Positions 46,401 through 61,592 are shown, numbered from the stretch's first letter. The stretch: DNA of 64,000 nucleotides from Panagrolaimus kolymaensis (GCA_028622995.1 JAJQJQ010000036.1:310001-374000); one strand, 5' to 3'. Notes: generated by a model from the sequence alone, not told the origin. Program-made: numbers and translations.

Positions 46401-49367
46401 TCTGCAAGCCCAGCCATAAAAATTGGAAAGAAAAAAGTCCATTTTACAAATATTTTCTGATGTCAAATGGCATGTCTAAACTTTCATTGGATGCTGTAAA
46501 AGTCAATTCAATTGTAGGGTTTTACTCTTGAACATCTGCAAGCCCAGCCATAAAAATTGGAAAGAAAAAAGTCCATTTTACAAATATTTTCTGATGTCAA
46601 ATGGCATGTCAAAACTTTCATTGGATGCTGTAAAAGTCAATTCAATTGTAGGGTTTTACTCTTGAACATCTGCAAGCCCAGCCATAAAAATTGGAAAGAA
46701 AAAAGTCCATTTTACAAATATTTTCTGATGTCAAATGGCATGTCTAAACTTTCATTGGATGCTGTAAAAGTCAATTCAATTGTAGGGTTTTACTCTTGAA
46801 CATCTGCAAGCCCAGCCATAAAAATTGGAAAGAAAAAAGTCCATTTTACAAATATTTTCTGATGTCAAATGGCATGTCTGAACTTTCATTGGATGCTGTA
46901 AAAGTCAATTCAATTGTAGGGTTTTACTCTTGAACATCTGCAAGCCCAGCCATAAAAATTGGAAAGAAAAAGGTCCATTTTACAAATATTTTCTGATGTC
47001 AAATGGCATGTCTAAACTTTCATTGGATGCTGTAAAAGTCAATTCAATTGTAGGGTTTTACTCTTGAACATCTGCAAGCCCAGCCATAAAAATTGGAAAG
47101 AAAAAAGTCCATTTTACAAATATTTTCTGATGTCAAATGGCATGTCAAAACTTTCATTGGATGCTGTAAAAGTCAATTCAATTGTAGGGTTTTACTCTTG
47201 AACATCTGCAAGCCCAGCCATAAAAATTGGAAAGAAAAAAGTCCATTTTACAAATATTTTCTGATGTCAAATGGCATGTCTAAACTTTCATTGGATGCTG
47301 TAAAAGTCAATTCAATTGTAGGGTTTTACTCTTGAACATCTGCAAGCCCAGCCATAAAAATTGGAAAGAAAAAAGTCCATTTTACAAATATTTTCTGATG
47401 TCAAATGGCATGTCTGAACTTTCATTGGATGCTGTAAAAGTCAATTCAATTGTAGGGTTTTACTCTTGAACATCTGCAAGCCCAGCCATAAAAATTGGAA
47501 AGAAAAAGGTCCATTTTACAAATATTTTCTGATGTCAAATGGCATGTCTAAACTTTCATTGGATGCTGTAAAAGTCAATTCAATTGTAGGGTTTTACTCT
47601 TGAACATCTGCAAGCCCAGCCATAAAAATTGGAAAGAAAAAAGTCCATTTTACAAATATTTTCTGATGTCAAATGCATGTCGAAACTTTCATTGGATGCT
47701 GTAAAAGTCAATTCAATTGTAGGGTTTTACTCTTGAACATTTGCAAGCCCAGCCATAAAAATTGGAAAGAAAAAGGTCCATTTTACAAATATTTTCTGAT
47801 GTCAAATGGCATGTCGAAACTTTCATTGGATGCTGTAAAAGTCAATTCAATTGTAGGGTTTTACTCTTGAACATTTGCAAGCCCAGCCATAAAAATTGGA
47901 AAGAAAAAGGTCCTTTTTACAAATATTTTCTGATGTCAAATGGCATGTCGAAACTTTCATTGGATGCTGTAAAAGTCAATTCAATTGTAGGGTTTTACTC
48001 TTGAACATCTGCAAGCCCAGCCATAAAAATTGGAAAGAAAAAGGTCCATTTTACAAATATTTTCTGATGTCAAATGGCATGTCTAAACTTTCATTGGATG
48101 CTGTAAAAGTCAATTCAATTGTAGGGTTTTACTCTTGAACATCTGCAAGCCCAGCCATAAAAATTGGAAAGAAAAAGGTCCATTTTACAAATATTTTCTG
48201 ATGTCAAATGGCATGTCGAAACTTTCATTGGATGCTGTAAAAGTCAATTCAATTGTAGGGTTTTACTCTTGAACATTTGCAAGCCCAGCCATAAAAATTG
48301 GAAAGAAAAAGGTCCTTTTTACAAATATTTTCTGATGTCAAATGGCATGTCGAAACTTTCATTGGATGCTGTAAAAGTCAATTCAATTGTAGGGTTTTAC
48401 TCTTGAACATCTGCAAGCCCAGCCATAAAAATTGGAAAGAAAAAGGTCCATTTTACAAATATTTTCTGATGTCAAATGGCATGTCTAAACTTTCATTGGA
48501 TGCTGTAAAAGTCAATTCAATTGTAGGGTTTTACTCTTGAACATCTGCAAGCCCAGCCATAAAAATTGGAAAGAAAAAGGTCCATTTTACAAATATTTTC
48601 TGATGTCAAATGGCATGTCGAAACTTTCATTGGATGCTGTAAAAGTCAATTCAATTGTAGGGTTTTACTCTTGAACATTTGCAAGCCCAGCCATAAAAAT
48701 TGGAAAGAAAAAAGTCCATTTTACAAATATTTTCTGATGTCAAATGGCATGTCTAAACTTTCATTGGATGCTGTAAAAGTCAATTCAATTGTAGGGTTTT
48801 ACTCTTGAACATTTGCAAGCCCAGCCATAAAAAGTGGAAAGAAAAAAGCCCTAATTTCAAATATTTTCTGATGTCAAATGGCATGTCGAAACTTTCATTG
48901 GATGCTGTAAAAGTCAATTCAATTGTAGGGTTTTACTCTTGAACATTTGCAAGCCCAGCCATAAAAAGTGGAAAGAAAAAAGCCCTAATTTCAAATATTT
49001 TCTGATGTCAAATGGCATGTCGAAACTTTCATTGGATGCTGTAAAAGTCAATTCAATTGTAGGGTTTTACTCTTGAACATCTGCAAGCCCAGCCATAAAA
49101 ATTGGAAAGAAAAAAGTCCATTTTACAAATATTTTCTGATGTCAAATGCATGTCGAAACTTTCATTGGATGCTGTAAAAGTCAATTCAATTGTAGGGTTT
49201 TACTCTTGAACATTTGCAAGCCCAGCCATAAAAATTGGAAAGAAAAAAGTCCATTTTACAAATATTTTCTGATGTCAAATGCATGTCGAAACTTTCATTG
49301 GATGCTGTAAAAGTCAATTCAATTGTAGGGTTTTACTCTTGAACATTTGCAAGCCCAGCCATAAAAA

Positions 49368-50690
49368 TTGGAAAGAAAAAGGTCCATTTTACAAATATTT
49401 TCTGATGTCAAATGGCATGTCGAAACTTTCATTGGATGCTGTAAAAGTCAATTCAATTGTAGGGTTTTACTCTTGAACATTTGCAAGCCCAGCCATAAAA
49501 ATTGGAAAGAAAAAGGTCCTTTTTACAAATATTTTCTGATGTCAAATGGCATGTCGAAACTTTCATTGGATGCTGTAAAAGTCAATTCAATTGTAGGGTT
49601 TTACTCTTGAACATCTGCAAGCCCAGCCATAAAAATTGGAAAGAAAAAGGTCCATTTTACAAATATTTTCTGATGTCAAATGGCATGTCTAAACTTTCAT
49701 TGGATGCTGTAAAAGTCAATTCAATTGTAGGGTTTTACTCTTGAACATCTGCAAGCCCAGCCATAAAAATTGGAAAGAAAAAGGTCCATTTTACAAATAT
49801 TTTCTGATGTCAAATGGCATGTCGAAACTTTCATTGGATGCTGTAAAAGTCAATTCAATTGTAGGGTTTTACTCTTGAACATTTGCAAGCCCAGCCATAA
49901 AAATTGGAAAGAAAAAAGTCCATTTTACAAATATTTTCTGATGTCAAATGGCATGTCTAAACTTTCATTGGATGCTGTAAAAGTCAATTCAATTGTAGGG
50001 TTTTACTCTTGAACATTTGCAAGCCCAGCCATAAAAAGTGGAAAGAAAAAAGCCCTAATTTCAAATATTTTCTGATGTCAAATGGCATGTCGAAACTTTC
50101 ATTGGATGCTGTAAAAGTCAATTCAATTGTAGGGTTTTACTCTTGAACATTTGCAAGCCCAGCCATAAAAATTGGAAAGAAAAATTTCCATTTTACAAAT
50201 ATTTTCTGATGTCAAATGGCATGTCGAAACTTTCATTGGATGCTGTAAAAGTCAATTCAATTGTAGAGTTTTACTCTTGAACATTTGCAAGCCCAGCCAT
50301 AAAAAGTGGAAAGAAAAAAGCCCTAATTTCAAATATTTTCTGATGTCAAATTGCATGTCGAAACTTTCATTGGATGCTGTAAAAGTCAATTCAATTGTAG
50401 GGTTTTACTCTTGAACATTTGCAAGCCCAGCCATAAAAATTGGAAAGAAAAATTTCCATTTTACAAATATTTTCTGATGTCAAATGGCATGTCAAAACTT
50501 TCATTGGATGCTGTAAAAGTCAATTCATTTGTAGGGTTTTACTCTTGAACATCTGCAAGCCCAGCCATAAAAATTGGAAAGAAAAAAGTCCATTTTACAA
50601 ATATTTTCTGATGTCAAATGGCATGTCTAAACTTTCATTGGATGCTGTAAAAGTCAATTCAATTGTAGGGTTTTACTCTTGAACATCTGC
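49368..50690. repeat. segmental duplication pair, first copy (offset 6564)
   Basis: Units at 49368, 49502, 49770, 50172, 50351 and 50440 recur at exactly +6564 bp (55932 to 57004). They include TCCTTTTTAC, TTTCCATTTTAC, GTAGAG and TTCATTTGTAG forms. Confidence 0.8.
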
Positions 50691-50841
50691 AAGCCCAGCC
50701 ATAAAAATTGGAAAGAAAAAAGTCCATTTTACAAATATTTTCTGATGTCAAATGGCATGTCTAAACTTTCATTGGATGCTGTAAAAGTCAATTCAATTGT
50801 AGGGTTTTACTCTTGAACATCTGCAAGCCCAGCCATAAAAA

Positions 50842-53240
50842 TTGGAAAGAAAAAGGTCCATTTTACAAATATTTTCTGATGTCAAATGGCATGTCGAAAC
50901 TTTCATTGGATGCTGTAAAAGTCAATTCAATTGTAGGGTTTTACTCTTGAACATTTGCAAGCCCAGCCATAAAAATTGGAAAGAAAAAGGTCCTTTTTAC
51001 AAATATTTTCTGATGTCAAATGGCATGTCGAAACTTTCATTGGATGCTGTAAAAGTCAATTCAATTGTAGGGTTTTACTCTTGAACATCTGCAAGCCCAG
51101 CCATAAAAATTGGAAAGAAAAAGGTCCATTTTACAAATATTTTCTGATGTCAAATGGCATGTCTAAACTTTCATTGGATGCTGTAAAAGTCAATTCAATT
51201 GTAGGGTTTTACTCTTGAACATCTGCAAGCCCAGCCATAAAAATTGGAAAGAAAAAGGTCCATTTTACAAATATTTTCTGATGTCAAATGGCATGTCGAA
51301 ACTTTCATTGGATGCTGTAAAAGTCAATTCAATTGTAGGGTTTTACTCTTGAACATTTGCAAGCCCAGCCATAAAAATTGGAAAGAAAAAAGTCCATTTT
51401 ACAAATATTTTCTGATGTCAAATGGCATGTCTAAACTTTCATTGGATGCTGTAAAAGTCAATTCAATTGTAGGGTTTTACTCTTGAACATTTGCAAGCCC
51501 AGCCATAAAAAGTGGAAAGAAAAAAGCCCTAATTTCAAATATTTTCTGATGTCAAATGGCATGTCGAAACTTTCATTGGATGCTGTAAAAGTCAATTCAA
51601 TTGTAGGGTTTTACTCTTGAACATTTGCAAGCCCAGCCATAAAAAGTGGAAAGAAAAAAGCCCTAATTTCAAATATTTTCTGATGTCAAATGGCATGTCG
51701 AAACTTTCATTGGATGCTGTAAAAGTCAATTCAATTGTAGGGTTTTACTCTTGAACATCTGCAAGCCCAGCCATAAAAATTGGAAAGAAAAAAGTCCATT
51801 TTACAAATATTTTCTGATGTCAAATGGCATGTCTAAACTTTCATTGGATGCTGTAAAAGTCAATTCAATTGTAGGGTTTTACTCTTGAACATCTGCAAGC
51901 CCAGCCATAAAAATTGGAAAGAAAAAGGTCCATTTTACAAATATTTTCTGATGTCAAATGGCATGTCTAAACTTTCATTGGATGCTGTAAAAGTCAATTC
52001 AATTGTAGGGTTTTACTCTTGAACATCTGCAAGCCCAGCCATAAAAATTGGAAAGAAAAAAGTCCATTTTACAAATATTTTCTGATGTCAAATGCATGTC
52101 GAAACTTTCATTGGATGCTGTAAAAGTCAATTCAATTGTAGGGTTTTACTCTTGAACATTTGCAAGCCCAGCCATAAAAATTGGAAAGAAAAAGGTCCAT
52201 TTTACAAATATTTTCTGATGTCAAATGGCATGTCGAAACTTTCATTGGATGCTGTAAAAGTCAATTCAATTGTAGGGTTTTACTCTTGAACATTTGCAAG
52301 CCCAGCCATAAAAATTGGAAAGAAAAAGGTCCTTTTTACAAATATTTTCTGATGTCAAATGGCATGTCGAAACTTTCATTGGATGCTGTAAAAGTCAATT
52401 CAATTGTAGGGTTTTACTCTTGAACATCTGCAAGCCCAGCCATAAAAATTGGAAAGAAAAAGGTCCATTTTACAAATATTTTCTGATGTCAAATGGCATG
52501 TCTAAACTTTCATTGGATGCTGTAAAAGTCAATTCAATTGTAGGGTTTTACTCTTGAACATCTGCAAGCCCAGCCATAAAAATTGGAAAGAAAAAGGTCC
52601 ATTTTACAAATATTTTCTGATGTCAAATGGCATGTCGAAACTTTCATTGGATGCTGTAAAAGTCAATTCAATTGTAGGGTTTTACTCTTGAACATTTGCA
52701 AGCCCAGCCATAAAAATTGGAAAGAAAAAAGTCCATTTTACAAATATTTTCTGATGTCAAATGGCATGTCTAAACTTTCATTGGATGCTGTAAAAGTCAA
52801 TTCAATTGTAGGGTTTTACTCTTGAACATCTGCAAGCCCAGCCATAAAAATTGGAAAGAAAAAGGTCCATTTTACAAATATTTTCTGATGTCAAATGGCA
52901 TGTCAAAACTTTCATTGGATGCTGTAAAAGTCAATTCATTTGTAGGGTTTTACTCTTGAACATCTGCAAGCCCAGCCATAAAAATTGGAAAGAAAAAAGT
53001 CCATTTTACAAATATTTTCTGATGTCAAATGGCATGTCTAAACTTTCATTGGATGCTGTAAAAGTCAATTCAATTGTAGGGTTTTACTCTTGAACATCTG
53101 CAAGCCCAGCCATAAAAATTGGAAAGAAAAAAGTCCATTTTACAAATATTTTCTGATGTCAAATGGCATGTCTAAACTTTCATTGGATGCTGTAAAAGTC
53201 AATTCAATTGTAGGGTTTTACTCTTGAACATCTGCAAGCC
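50842..53240. repeat. 2411-bp (18-monomer) duplication, copy 1
   Basis: Units at 50842, 50976, 51244, 52092, 52181, 52315 and 52583 recur at exactly +2411 bp, in the same order, directly after this copy: a tandem higher-order duplication. Confidence 0.82.
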
Positions 53241-53252
53241 CAGCCATAAAAA

Positions 53253-55650
53253 TTGGAAAGAAAAAGGTCCATTTTACAAATATTTTCTGATGTCAAATGG
53301 CATGTCGAAACTTTCATTGGATGCTGTAAAAGTCAATTCAATTGTAGGGTTTTACTCTTGAACATTTGCAAGCCCAGCCATAAAAATTGGAAAGAAAAAG
53401 GTCCTTTTTACAAATATTTTCTGATGTCAAATGGCATGTCGAAACTTTCATTGGATGCTGTAAAAGTCAATTCAATTGTAGGGTTTTACTCTTGAACATC
53501 TGCAAGCCCAGCCATAAAAATTGGAAAGAAAAAGGTCCATTTTACAAATATTTTCTGATGTCAAATGGCATGTCTAAACTTTCATTGGATGCTGTAAAAG
53601 TCAATTCAATTGTAGGGTTTTACTCTTGAACATCTGCAAGCCCAGCCATAAAAATTGGAAAGAAAAAGGTCCATTTTACAAATATTTTCTGATGTCAAAT
53701 GGCATGTCGAAACTTTCATTGGATGCTGTAAAAGTCAATTCAATTGTAGGGTTTTACTCTTGAACATTTGCAAGCCCAGCCATAAAAATTGGAAAGAAAA
53801 AAGTCCATTTTACAAATATTTTCTGATGTCAAATGGCATGTCTAAACTTTCATTGGATGCTGTAAAAGTCAATTCAATTGTAGGGTTTTACTCTTGAACA
53901 TTTGCAAGCCCAGCCATAAAAAGTGGAAAGAAAAAAGCCCTAATTTCAAATATTTTCTGATGTCAAATGGCATGTCGAAACTTTCATTGGATGCTGTAAA
54001 AGTCAATTCAATTGTAGGGTTTTACTCTTGAACATTTGCAAGCCCAGCCATAAAAAGTGGAAAGAAAAAAGCCCTAATTTCAAATATTTTCTGATGTCAA
54101 ATGGCATGTCGAAACTTTCATTGGATGCTGTAAAAGTCAATTCAATTGTAGGGTTTTGCTCTTGAACATCTGCAAGCCCAGCCATAAAAATTGGAAAGAA
54201 AAAAGTCCATTTTACAAATATTTTCTGATGTCAAATGGCATGTCTAAACTTTCATTGGATGCTGTAAAAGTCAATTCAATTGTAGGGTTTTACTCTTGAA
54301 CATCTGCAAGCCCAGCCATAAAAATTGGAAAGAAAAAGGTCCATTTTACAAATATTTTCTGATGTCAAATGGCATGTCTAAACTTTCATTGGATGCTGTA
54401 AAAGTCAATTCAATTGTAGGGTTTTACTCTTGAACATCTGCAAGCCCAGCCATAAAAATTGGAAAGAAAAAAGTCCATTTTACAAATATTTTCTGATGTC
54501 AAATGCATGTCGAAACTTTCATTGGATGCTGTAAAAGTCAATTCAATTGTAGGGTTTTACTCTTGAACATTTGCAAGCCCAGCCATAAAAATTGGAAAGA
54601 AAAAGGTCCATTTTACAAATATTTTCTGATGTCAAATGGCATGTCGAAACTTTCATTGGATGCTGTAAAAGTCAATTCAATTGTAGGGTTTTACTCTTGA
54701 ACATTTGCAAGCCCAGCCATAAAAATTGGAAAGAAAAAGGTCCTTTTTACAAATATTTTCTGATGTCAAATGGCATGTCGAAACTTTCATTGGATGCTGT
54801 AAAAGTCAATTCAATTGTAGGGTTTTACTCTTGAACATCTGCAAGCCCAGCCATAAAAATTGGAAAGAAAAAGGTCCATTTTACAAATATTTTCTGATGT
54901 CAAATGGCATGTCTAAACTTTCATTGGATGCTGTAAAAGTCAATTCAATTGTAGGGTTTTACTCTTGAACATCTGCAAGCCCAGCCATAAAAATTGGAAA
55001 GAAAAAGGTCCATTTTACAAATATTTTCTGATGTCAAATGGCATGTCGAAACTTTCATTGGATGCTGTAAAAGTCAATTCAATTGTAGGGTTTTACTCTT
55101 GAACATTTGCAAGCCCAGCCATAAAAATTGGAAAGAAAAAAGTCCATTTTACAAATATTTTCTGATGTCAAATGGCATGTCTAAACTTTCATTGGATGCT
55201 GTAAAAGTCAATTCAATTGTAGGGTTTTACTCTTGAACATCTGCAAGCCCAGCCATAAAAATTGGAAAGAAAAAGGTCCATTTTACAAATATTTTCTGAT
55301 GTCAAATGGCATGTCGAAACTTTCATTGGATGCTGTAAAAGTCAATTCAATTGTAGGGTTTTACTCTTGAACATTTGCAAGCCCAGCCATAAAAATTGGA
55401 AAGAAAAAAGTCCATTTTACAAATATTTTCTGATGTCAAATGGCATGTCTAAACTTTCATTGGATGCTGTAAAAGTCAATTCAATTGTATGGTTTTACTC
55501 TTGAACATTTGCAAGCCCAGCCATAAAAAGTGGAAAGAAAAAAGCCCTAATTTCAAATATTTTCTGATGTCAAATGGCATGTCGAAACTTTCATTGGATG
55601 CTGTAAAAGTCAATTCAATTGTAGGGTTTTACTCTTGAACATTTGCAAGC
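53253..55650. repeat. 2411-bp (18-monomer) duplication, copy 2
   Basis: Second copy of the 50842 block. Near its end (about 55262-55500) it departs from copy 1, with a GTCGAAAC unit and GTATGG instead of GTCAAAAC and TTCATTTGTAG. Confidence 0.8.
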
Positions 55651-55931
55651 CCAGCCATAAAAATTGGAAAGAAAAATTTCCATTTTACAAATATTTTCTG
55701 ATGTCAAATGGCATGTCAAAACTTTCATTGGATGCTGTAAAAGTCAATTCATTTGTAGGGTTTTACTCTTGAACATCTGCAAGCCCAGCCATAAAAATTG
55801 GAAAGAAAAAAGTCCATTTTACAAATATTTTCTGATGTCAAATGGCATGTCTAAACTTTCATTGGATGCTGTAAAAGTCAATTCAATTGTAGGGTTTTAC
55901 TCTTGAACATCTGCAAGCCCAGCCATAAAAA

Positions 55932-57250
55932 TTGGAAAGAAAAAGGTCCATTTTACAAATATTTTCTGATGTCAAATGGCATGTCGAAACTTTCATTGGA
56001 TGCTGTAAAAGTCAATTCAATTGTAGGGTTTTACTCTTGAACATTTGCAAGCCCAGCCATAAAAATTGGAAAGAAAAAGGTCCTTTTTACAAATATTTTC
56101 TGATGTCAAATGGCATGTCGAAACTTTCATTGGATGCTGTAAAAGTCAATTCAATTGTAGGGTTTTACTCTTGAACATCTGCAAGCCCAGCCATAAAAAT
56201 TGGAAAGAAAAAGGTCCATTTTACAAATATTTTCTGATGTCAAATGGCATGTCTAAACTTTCATTGGATGCTGTAAAAGTCAATTCAATTGTAGGGTTTT
56301 ACTCTTGAACATCTGCAAGCCCAGCCATAAAAATTGGAAAGAAAAAGGTCCATTTTACAAATATTTTCTGATGTCAAATGGCATGTCGAAACTTTCATTG
56401 GATGCTGTAAAAGTCAATTCAATTGTAGGGTTTTACTCTTGAACATTTGCAAGCCCAGCCATAAAAATTGGAAAGAAAAAAGTCCATTTTACAAATATTT
56501 TCTGATGTCAAATGGCATGTCTAAACTTTCATTGGATGCTGTAAAAGTCAATTCAATTGTAGGGTTTTACTCTTGAACATTTGCAAGCCCAGCCATAAAA
56601 AGTGGAAAGAAAAAAGCCCTAATTTCAAATATTTTCTGATGTCAAATGGCATGTCGAAACTTTCATTGGATGCTGTAAAAGTCAATTCAATTGTAGGGTT
56701 TTACTCTTGAACATTTGCAAGCCCAGCCATAAAAATTGGAAAGAAAAATTTCCATTTTACAAATATTTTCTGATGTCAAATGGCATGTCGAAACTTTCAT
56801 TGGATGCTGTAAAAGTCAATTCAATTGTAGAGTTTTACTCTTGAACATTTGCAAGCCCAGCCATAAAAAGTGGAAAGAAAAAAGCCCTAATTTCAAATAT
56901 TTTCTGATGTCAAATTGCATGTCGAAACTTTCATTGGATGCTGTAAAAGTCAATTCAATTGTAGGGTTTTACTCTTGAACATTTGCAAGCCCAGCCATAA
57001 AAATTGGAAAGAAAAATTTCCATTTTACAAATATTTTCTGATGTCAAATGGCATGTCAAAACTTTCATTGGATGCTGTAAAAGTCAATTCATTTGTAGGG
57101 TTTTACTCTTGAACATCTGCAAGCCCAGCCATAAAAATTGGAAAGAAAAAAGTCCATTTTACAAATATTTTCTGATGTCAAATGGCATGTCTAAACTTTC
57201 ATTGGATGCTGTAAAAGTCAATTCAATTGTAGGGTTTTACTCTTGAACAT
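55932..57250. repeat. segmental duplication pair, second copy (offset 6564)
   Basis: Matches 49368-50690 unit by unit. The two are separated by the tandem 2411-bp copies, so the outer pair brackets an inner duplication. Confidence 0.8.
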
Positions 57251-60200
57251 CTGCAAGCCCAGCCATAAAAATTGGAAAGAAAAAAGTCCATTTTACAAAT
57301 ATTTTCTGATGTCAAATGGCATGTCGAAACTTTCAATGGATGCTGTAAAAGTCAATTCAATTGTAGGGTTTTACTCTTGAACATCTGCAAGCCCAGCCAT
57401 AAAAATTGGAAAGAAAAAAGTCCATTTTACAAATATTTTCTGATGTCAAATGGCATGTCAAAACTTTCATTGGATGCTGTAAAAGTCAATTCATTTGTAG
57501 GGTTTTACTCTTGAACATCTGCAAGCCCAGCCATAAAAATTGGAAAGAAAAAAGTCCATTTTACAAATATTTTCTGATGTCAAATGGCATGTCTAAACTT
57601 TCATTGGATGCTGTAAAAGTCAATTCAATTGTAGGGTTTTACTCTTGAACATCTGCAAGCCCAGCCATAAAAATTGGAAAGAAAAAAGTCCATTTTACAA
57701 ATATTTTCTGATGTCAAATGGCATGTCAAAACTTTCATTGGATGCTGTAAAAGTCAATTCATTTGTAGGGTTTTACTCTTGAACATCTGCAAGCCCAGCC
57801 ATAAAAATTGGAAAGAAAAAAGTCCATTTTACAAATATTTTCTGATGTCAAATGGCATGTCTAAACTTTCATTGGATGCTGTAAAAGTCAATTCAATTGT
57901 AGGGTTTTACTCTTGAACATTTGCAAGCCCAGCCATAAAAATTGGAAAGAAAAAGGTCTATTTTACAAATATTTTCTGATGTCAAATGGCTTGTCGAAAC
58001 TTTCATTGGATGCTGTAAAAGTCAATTCAATTGTAGGGTTTTACTCTTGAACATCTGCAAGCCCAGCCATAAAAATTGGAAAGAAAATAGTCCATTTTAC
58101 AAATATTTTCTGATGTCAAATTCATGTCTAAACTTTCATTGGATGCTGTAAAAGTCAATTCAATTGTAGGGTTTTACTCTTGAACATTTGCAAGCCCAGC
58201 CATAAAAAGTGGAAAGAAAAAAGCCCTAATTTCAAATATTTTCTGATGTCAAATGTCATGTCTAAACTTTCATTGGATGCTGTAAAAGTCTATTCAATTG
58301 TAGGGTTTTACTCTTGAACATCTGCAAGCCCAGCCATAAAAATTGGAAAGAAAAAAGTCCATTTTACAAATATTTTCTGATGTCAAATGGCATGTCTAAA
58401 CTTTCATTGGATGCTGTAAAAGTCAATTCAATTGTAGGGTTTTACTCTTGAACATTTGCAAGCCCAGCCATAAAAAGTGGAAAGAAAAAAGCCCTAATTT
58501 CAAATATTTTCTGATGTCAAATGTCATGTCTAAACTTTCATTGGATGCTGTAAAAGTCAATTCAATTGTAGGGTTTTACTCTTGAACATCTGCAAGCCCA
58601 GCCATAAAAATTGGAAAGAAAAAAGTCCATTTTACAAATATTTTCTGATGTCAAATGGCATGTCTAAACTTTCATTGGATGCTGTAAAAGTCAATTCAAT
58701 TGTAGGGTTCTACTCTTGAACATTTGCAAGCCCAGCCATAAAAAGTGGAAAGAAAAAAGCCCTAATTTCAAATATTTTCTGATGTCAAATGGCATGTCGA
58801 AACTTTCATTGGATGCTGTAAAAGTCAATTCAATTGTAGGGTTTTACTCTTGAACATTTGCAAGCCCAGCCATAAAAATTGGAAAGAAAAAGGTCCATTT
58901 TACAAATATTTTCTGATGTCAAATGGCATGTCGAAACTTTCATTGGATGCTGTAAAAGTCAATTCAATTGTAGGGTTTTACTCTTGAACATTTGCAAGCC
59001 CAGCCATAAAAATTGGAAAGAAAAAGGTCTATTTTACAAATATTTTCTGATGTCAAATGGCATGTCGAAACTTTCATTGGATGCTGTAAAGGTCAATTCA
59101 ATTGTAGGGTTTTACTCTTGAACATCTGCAAGCCCAGTCATAAAAATTGGAAAGAAAAAAGCCCTAATTTCAAATATTTTCTGATGTCAAATGGCATGTC
59201 GAAACTTTCATTGGATGCTGTAAAAGTCAATTCAATTGTAGGGTTTTACTCTTGAACATTTGCAAGCCCAGCCATAAAAATTGGAAAGAAAAAGGTCTAT
59301 TTTACAAATATTTTCTGATGTCAAATGGCATGTCTAAACTTTCATTGGATGCTGTAAAAGTCAATTCAATTGTAGGGTTCTACTCTTGAACATTTGCAAG
59401 CCCAGCCATAAAAAGTGGAAAGAAAAAAGCCCTAATTTCAAATATTTTCTGATGTCAAATGGCATGTCGAAACTTTCATTGGATGCTGTAAAAGTCAATT
59501 CAATTGTAGGGTTTTACTCTTGAACATTTGCAAGCCCAGCCATAAAAATTGGAAAGAAAAAGGTCCATTTTACAAATATTTTCTGATGTCAAATGGCATG
59601 TCGAAACTTTCATTGGATGCTGTAAAAGTCAATTCAATTGTAGGGTTTTACTCTTGAACATCTGCAAGCCCAGCCATAAAAATTGGAAAGAAAAAAGTCC
59701 ATTTTACAAATATTTTCTGATGTCAAATTCATGTCTAAACTTTCATTGGATGCTGTAAAAGTCAATTCAATTGTAGGGTTTTACTCTTGAACATCTGCAA
59801 GCCCAGCCATAAAAATTGGAAAGAAAAAAGTCCATTTTACAAATATTTTCTGATGTCAAATGGCATGTCTAAACTTTCATTGGATGCTGTAAAAGTCAAT
59901 TCAATTGTAGGGTTTTACTCTTGAACATCTGCAAGCCCAGCCATAAAAATTGGAAAGAAAAAGGTCCATTTTACAAATATTTTCTGATGTCAAATGGCAT
60001 GTCTAAACTTTCATTGGATGCTGTAAAAGTCTATTCAATTGTAGGGTTTTACTCTTGAACATTTGCAAGCCCAGCCATAAAAATTGGAAAGAAAAAGGTC
60101 TATTTTACAAATATTTTCTGATGTCAAATGGCTTGTCGAAACTTTCATTGGATGCTGTAAAAGTCAATTCAATTGTAGGGTTTTACTCTTGAACATCTGC

Positions 60201-60390
60201 AAGCCCAGCCATAAAAATTGGAAAGAAAAAAGTCCATTTTACAAATATTTTCTGATGTCAAATTCATGTCTAAACTTTCATTGGATGCTGTAAAAGTCAA
60301 TTCAATTGTAGGGTTTTACTCTTGAACATTTGCAAGCCCAGCCATAAAAAGTGGAAAGAAAAAAGCCCTAATTTCAAATATTTTCTGATG

Positions 60391-61592
60391 TCAATTGTCA
60401 TGTCTAAACTTTCATTGGATGCTGTAAAAGTCAATTCAATTGTAGGGTTTTACTCTTGAACATCTGCAAGCCCAGCCATAAAAAGTGGAAAGAAAAAAGT
60501 CCATTTTACAAATATTTTCTGATGTCAAATTCATGTCTAAACTTTCATTGGATGCTGTAAAAGTCAATTCAATTGTAGGGTTTTACTCTTGAACATTTGC
60601 AAGCCCAGCCATAAAAATTGGAAAGAAAAAAGTCCATTTTACAAATATTTTCTGATGTCAAATACATGTCGAAACTTTCATTGGATGCTGTAAAAGTCAA
60701 TTCAATTGTAGGGTTTTACTCTTGAACATTTGCAAGCCCAGCCATAAAAATTGGAAAGAAAAAAGCCCTAATTTCAAATATTTTCTGTTGTCAAATGGCA
60801 TGTCTAAACTTTCATTGGATGCTGTAAAAGTCAATTCAATTGTAGGGTTTTACTCTTGAACATTTGCAAGCCCAGCCATAAAAATTGGAAAGAAAAAAGT
60901 CCATTTTACAAATATTTTCTGATGTCAAATGCATGTCGAAACTTTCATTGGATGCTGTAAAAGTCAATTCAATTGTAGGGTTTTACTCTTGAACATTTGC
61001 AAGCCCAGCCATAAAAATTGGAAAGAAAAAGGTCCATTTTACAAATATTTTCTGATGTCAAATGTCATGTCTAAACTTTCATTGGATGCTGTAAAAGTCA
61101 ATTCAATTGTAGGGTTTTACTCTTGAACATCTGCAAGCCCAGCCATAAAAATTGGAAAGAAAAAAGTCCATTTTACAAATATTTTCTGATGTCAAATGGC
61201 ATGTCTAAACTTTCATTGGATGCTGTAAAAGTCAATTCAATTGTAGGGTTTTACTCTTGAACATTTGCAAGCCCAGCCATAAAAAGTGGAAAGAAAAAAG
61301 CCCTAATTTCAAATATTTTCTGATGTCAAATGGCATGTCTAAACTTTCATTCGATGCTGTAAAAGTCAATTCAATTGTAGGGTTTTACTCTTGAACATCT
61401 GCAAGCCCAGCCATAAAAATTGGAAAGAAAAAAGTCCATTTTACAAATATTTTCTGATGTCAAATGCATGTCGAAACTTTCATTGGATGCTGTAAAAGTC
61501 AATTCAATTGTAGGGTTTTACTCTTGAACATTTGCAAGCCCAGCCATAAAAATTGGAAAGAAAAAGGTCCATTTTACAAATATTTTCTGATG
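60391..61592. repeat. 2408-bp offset duplication, copy 1
   Basis: Begins at TCAATTGTCATGTC (60391). The units that follow, including AAATACATG and ATGCATGTC at 60929 and 61464, recur 2408 bp later. Confidence 0.8.

Noticed and set aside
54003..54185. Minus-strand 60-codon frame in the array
   Set aside because: It exists only because one monomer has TTTTGCTC instead of TTTTACTC, which removes a stop on the reverse strand. A single point variant of the satellite.
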